Shown in pieces: positions 59,433 to 64,000 of a stretch of DNA of 64,000 nt. Each line of letters begins with the position of its first letter. Position 1 is the stretch's first letter. Where the stretch lies: contig QEYB01001046.1 in assembly GCA_017562135.1 (NCBI GenBank), forward strand, positions 4,340,001 to 4,404,000, read 5' to 3'. The stretch is from Dipylidium caninum. Taxonomy: Eukaryota > Platyhelminthes > Cestoda > Cyclophyllidea > Dipylidiidae. The position numbers were made by a program, and so were the translations under genes. The notes beneath the pieces were generated by a model. It was not told the DNA's origin. It saw only the letters and a list, made by a program, of their open reading frames with translations, and searched no databases.

Positions 59433-60017
59433 TATCCAACCAAATGCGACAATAATTTGGGCGCCCTTCGTATGAACAATTACAACAATTCAGACATCAG
59501 TTGGAAGTCCCAGCAAAGTATAGGGTAAAGATGAGCGTTTGAGCAATCCATAGAAGTATTGCATTGACAATAAAAGAGCTTCTAGGATGATTAGTGCAGT
59601 CTAAAATTTAGTATAAGAACTAGTAAAATGTTGTACCAGAAAAATTGGCCTCTTGAGGGACTAACAAAATTTTTGTTCTTAAGTGTGCGTACTTTCCGCT
59701 GTGTGAAATCCGTGAAGGTCTAAACTCGTGACAACTTGGCTACCAGAGTAGAACTCACGATGGACAACACGAGAACTTGTGTATGGCCTTCGAAACTTCA
59801 TCATCGCCAGAATCAGATCACAATTTTTAGCCGTACCGGGTTACAAATCCGTCGCAATTTGGATTGAATGTTCGTCTATACCAAATTCAACAATTGTGGT
59901 TTCATGATAATATGCCTCTTGTTTCCGTTACGACTTTTAAATTTTGATCATAAAAGTGTTTTAATTGTCCTCCTGCCGCCGCGGCAATCGCATTGCTCAG
60001 CGCTCCCTTTGCAAACG
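59433..60017. promoter_or_regulatory. Shared upstream region of CNOT3 and the unknown gene at 60 kb
   Basis: About 585 bases separate the CNOT3 ATG (minus) from the first plausible ATG of the plus-strand neighbour. It must contain both 5' UTRs and promoters. I see no clear TATA box or repeated operator-like element. The neighbour's frame is open leftward to 59868, so its first exon may be longer. Confidence 0.4.
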
Positions 60018-61142
60018 ATGGATAGCGTCCATCAGCATAAAACCATACACCTCCCACGTTCAATCTCGAAACCCTCCCTACAAATCGAAGAATATTATGA
60101 TATTGACAAGGAATTTAGCAAGCCTGGCTTCAAGACCATAGACGGCAGATTCAACTGGCATTGTAGCTGTGTTTCCAGTTACGTTACAAGCCCATGTGGC
60201 TTCTATTTCCGTAAATTCCTGTCCAACATGGATCGATTCATGTTCTCGACAGTCCTAGTTCCGATCCCGAGGCCAAATTAACATTTGAACAGTGCTACAC
60301 AGACCTGGCCGGATGCATGAGAAGATTTCCCGCTTACTACAGACCAATTTTGGAGCAGTTTAGCGAATCGCCCTCCGATCTATTTGTCGAAAATACCATT
60401 AATAGCAGGTAAATATCCCATGTTCAAAGTCAAATTCGCCCACAATAAACCCACTCAGCTTGTAAAATGCCTGCCTGCAGACATTTTGAACTACCTTTTC
60501 GGGATTTAGATTGTTGAACTTTTGTGAAATCTTTAGGTGTATCGAAGGTACTCATTTCTTATCAAGGTAACACCCATACCGCTATAACGTTGCAAACATG
60601 TAAGAAACGTTGGGGGCGCCTTGCTCATCGTTCATTTTATTAGTGGCTGAAACAATATAAACGCATAAATGAGGCTGCAAAATTAGTGAACAGATAGGGC
60701 GAAAATAAAAGTACGTGTTCACCAACAGTGTCGGCTCAGTTATATTCGTACATCCAACCACTGATAGGATATTATGCAAAAAGTTAACGTACAAAAAATG
60801 TGAACGAAGGTGAAGGCAAATGAAGGGCTGTAAGAAGAAATAAATGGCTGATGGAAAGTTGGAGGACTATTGATTTGGAACCACGATGAAATCAAAGGCG
60901 GTTCGCCATTTTCAAAATGCAGACTATTGCATTTGAATGGGTATTTCAATGAGAAAAGTTCGAGACTAGCGAGTTTGGATCCTCATTTTCTGCTTCGTAA
61001 CGAGTCTGATTCATCGTGTCTCAGCTTGGATGATCAAAGTTCGACCGCAAATTGGAGAGAAAGTCCCATTTTTCTATCCACGAAAAACCATAAAGCGATA
61101 TTTGCACAAGTCTGTAGGGAAAAGAAATTTGATCTCGAATAA
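60018..61142 (+). CDS. Unknown protein, several exons, one apparent frameshift
   Basis: I do not recognise this protein. The first exon starts with ATG at 60018 (MDSVHQHKTIHLPRS) and reads through a Cys-containing stretch (NWHCSCVSSYVTSPCGFYF) to about 60255. The coding-looking frame then shifts: from about 60252 to 60410 another frame carries LTFEQCYTDLAGCMRRFPAY and SESPSDLFVENTINSR, ending at a good donor (ag|gtaaat). No intron fits the shift, but one missing base near 60248-60253 would repair it. A small exon at about 60537-60567 (acceptor ctttag, donor aag|gtaaca) fits the phase. A last exon ending at the stop 61140-61142 is likely; its acceptor is unclear. No membrane segment or known domain is visible. 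Confidence 0.5.
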
Positions 61143-61500
61143 GTGCATTAACTTAGAAACAACCTAGACCCCGTGTGCCAATGTTTTTCTTGGCTTATAG
61201 ATCAACTATAGGCGAATATTTTCAAAGTTTTCAACTTTAATAGACTATATCTCAGCGAATGAAAGCCTACTCGTGTTTGGAAATTGATATGCGCCAACTT
61301 CCGCGTGTGGTAATTCGAGGCCGAGTAAAAAAGAAAGTTAAACGCATCTTCTCGACGTTCACTAAAGTAGGTAATGATCTCATGCGTTAACATACAAAGT
61401 AAAGCTAGCAGCGGTACGGTATCACTGGCTTGAAGAATCATGCTTATCCGTGTTATTCACAGTCCCGAAAAGCATAATCTTGTCTGCAATCAAGTTAAAC
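61143..61500. other. Short convergent intergenic stretch
   Basis: Between the probable stop of the unknown plus-strand gene and the stop of the minus-strand F-box gene. It should hold both 3' UTRs. The minus-strand open frame at 61202-61441 is unrecognised. Confidence 0.4.
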
Positions 61501-63929
61501 TTACTTAGGGCAGGAGTTTACGAGCTTCTCAATAGCGGTTGCCGTAATTCTAGGGCAAAAGTTGATTCGGAGCGACTTGAGACTAGTTGCAGGGGCATTT
61601 GCTAGGAAAAGGAGCCTATGAGATATAACATGAATTATAGGCAGATTGTCAATAAAGGATGGATAAAATTTATGGAGGCAAAAACAAACTTAGGAGCTCT
61701 ATCGAGAACGCGGACAATAATTAGTATGGTGTATTAAACTCAATAGCTCCGGGGACTAATTATTACTCTTCGTGCAAATATTCGTTCCAGTAAAAATATT
61801 TGTTTAGAGTTTTTCACGTAGAAATATGAAAAATTGTTTTTGTTAGGCAATAGCAAGACGCTCTGCAGGTAGCAGAAACACGCACAAATGGAATCTCTTC
61901 CTCAGGCGGAGAGTTGCACCATTGTAACAATGTATGACTACTTAAGTTACATTGGTACGTAGCAGTTGGATCGCGGTCCAAATGGGTCGCAGCGAACGGC
62001 GCTCTATTCGTACATCTAACAGGTGGACGAGATGATCAGACAGAAATATCGTATGCTAGTAGATGAAGCGAAAGGATGAGGGACAATACTATAGAAGGCG
62101 TAGAGTAAGGACGCACCCCGTTTCTGTGACAGAAGTGCAAGAGATATCAAGCTCCTCGAGGAGGGGGCAGCTGGTGGCAAGAGCCTGAAGGGTGTTGTCG
62201 CCGATGACTGCAAGGCCGCAGAGGTCGAGCACTCGCAGCCGCGGAAGTTGATGTAGCATCTTGATGACACTTTCTTCTCGTGTTAAAGAAGACATGTTCG
62301 CCAACACAACTTCCTCCAGGAGAGGACACTCTTTCGCCAACCGCGAGAGAATAGTGTCTGTCACTAATTTCTGCGTGCCTCGGAGGTCCAAAGAGGCCAA
62401 AAGTGGTAACTGCAAGATGTCCACATTTGAACGATTAACAATCTTATAGACAAATTCAGTAGCAATTTAAACTTCTTCAACATATTTTAGTAGGAGAAAA
62501 ATTCATTCGGTTAGCAGGAAACGATTGGCTGCAGATAGTCAACTAACCTTCGAAACGAGATTTAGTAGTCCATTAGAAGAAAGATGGTGTAAAAAGCCAA
62601 ATGCAAGCGCCCGCAAACCATGGCATTCCTCGAGGGTTGTGAAAATCCTCGAGTTCAGATGAAAACAACCAAACAACTCGAGGCGCTCCTAGAATCGTAA
62701 AAATGCAAAAAGACACCTGTAAACATGAACCATGTTGCAGAAACTGCGAGAATCCAAAAAAGCAAGTTATACAACAGCCTCTTAACCCACACATTCGATT
62801 ACGGTACCTACTGATAATCGATGATACCGTTAGATGTGCAATACTAAGATATCGATGAGTAGCTAGTGAAATTTTTAATGTGCAAACACACTATTGGGAC
62901 AATTTTTCCGAATACAAGAAATCTTTTCCGAGATGATGAAGAGATAAACACCCAAAACCACAAATTCGAGCGACTTAATGTTTGTTAAAACCTTTAGATG
63001 GATCATACCAAAGTGTGTTTGTGGTGTCTCACAAGATGTTCGATCGCCAAATTTGAAATGTTTTGGGCTCCATTGAGCAATAAGGTTCTGAGAGCTACAG
63101 AACCCTCCGCGATTGCACGCACGGTTTGATCACAAACGGTATGTGCATAACTGGCATCAATGTGACAGAGATTGGGACAATGCAACGTCGATGCCAGCAA
63201 TGGGTAGTCACCCTGGAAGGCACCCTTGGAACATCCAATGAAGGAGAAGAATTCAAGACTTTTCCCGCACTCCGCGAACAGTTGATCTATACCTGCACGA
63301 CAACAGAATTGAAGTGGCATTGTGAAAATTAATTCGTTTCTTGCTACATAATAGAAACTAAAAACTTGAATGCTATCACTGCAATTAAGAAGTTAGAGTA
63401 GAGAACGCGAAAAACTCATAAAAAGATGTGGAGATTGCCGATTATGTCTTGCCTTTGAAATGATTTGAGCTAAAGGTAATTGAATGGGTTAAGACATTGT
63501 AAAAAAAGGATTTGAATTTCTTTGTTAAAACCTATAATTGTTTTACGAATTGGGACGTTAAAATAGATGTGAGGCGTATCCAATCAACTAAGCTTATTTA
63601 AAATCGGGGATCATGATCGTACCTCTGTGAGTTATGGCATCACCACGACAATATGTCAAGTGGAGCTGCCGTGGCTTTTTCCGCCCAATAGTCGTTAGAG
63701 CGAGGTCAGTGAGATGATGATAGCGATCCAAACGAATGACAAGCCAATTGTTGCGGTTTGCCACAACCGAACTTAATTTGCGGCAGGTTTTTGCTAGAGA
63801 GGCGCGATCCGAGTAGGGCAGAAGCCGCACGATGTGGTACCACAATTCAGTAGGAAGTCGGAGCCAATTCGATTTGTAGATGGAGCCGTCCTCGTATGTC
63901 AAAAGACCATTGTCACTCCGTTCGAGAGA
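61501..63929 (-). CDS. F-box and leucine-rich-repeat protein, incomplete at the 5' side
   Basis: F-box/LRR proteins bind SKP1-CUL1 and select substrates for ubiquitination. Visible exons: 63929-63623, 63292-63009, 62688-62548, 62442-62117 and 61601-61501 (stop TAA). The first holds the F-box (WLRLPTELWYHIVRLLPYSD then SLAKTCRKLSSVVANR). The others carry leucine-rich repeats of the cysteine-containing type, such as CPNLCHIDASYAHTVCDQTV, LLASLDLRGTQKLVTD, LRVLDLCGLAVIGDNTL and LLEELDISCTSVTETG. The first four are phase-consistent with each other. The fourth ends in phase 2 while the last begins in phase 1, so one exon between 62116 and 61602 is missing from my model. The first exon starts at an acceptor (tttatag) without an ATG, so the 5' end lies beyond the window. 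The exact FBXL member cannot be named. Confidence 0.83.
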
Positions 63930-64000
63930 CTATAAATGAATCAAGGATCCTTTAGAAATAGGCATCCAAAAGAGACAAATGAAAAACAAAAAGGCTAGAA

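Noticed and set aside
61484..61504. Possible 21-base intron (gtaagt...gcag) at the end of the F-box gene
   Set aside because: Shorter than any other intron in the window; the in-frame TAA at its start is the simpler end.

Overview
The window is nuclear DNA from an animal, most probably a parasitic flatworm (tapeworm-like). Genes are split by GT-AG introns, and many introns are tiny (29-45 bp). The recognisable proteins are standard animal ones: RPL4, UBE2H, CNOT3, an MLH3-type MutL protein, a ZnT1-like zinc transporter and an F-box/LRR protein. No bacterial operon, CRISPR array or phage gene is visible. The taxonomic call is an inference from intron size and protein character, not a database result.

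Left part (1-13.3 kb, AT-rich): a 5' half of a ZnT1-like zinc exporter gene (minus); the C-terminal endonuclease part of an MLH3-like mismatch-repair gene (minus); and, facing it head to head, a ten-exon gene for a class-V PLP-dependent aminotransferase / cysteine-desulfurase-like enzyme (plus). That enzyme has one apparent one-base frameshift.

Middle part (13.3-46 kb, GC-richer and gene-poor): the only clearly recognised gene is a TtcA-like PP-loop ATPase (plus, 22.0-23.9 kb). A phase-consistent unknown gene lies at 15.2-17.1 kb (plus). A weaker phase-consistent set of exons lies at 34.0-37.4 kb (minus). Isolated exon-like segments occur at 27.2, 31.2, 33.2 and 38.4 kb. Low-complexity tracts are common, and two copies of a diverged dispersed repeat face each other at 44.9-45.9 kb.

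Right part (46-64 kb, AT-rich): RPL4 (plus), UBE2H (minus), CNOT3 (minus), an unknown protein gene (plus) that diverges from CNOT3, and an F-box/LRR gene (minus) that runs off the right edge. Together these cover translation, ubiquitination (an E2 and an F-box protein), mRNA deadenylation, tRNA thiolation and DNA repair. They are neighbours rather than a pathway, and I see no evidence of co-regulation beyond the two head-to-head pairs.

Exon borders were placed by hand from reading frame, splice dinucleotides and remembered family similarity. Alignment or RNA-seq was not available.
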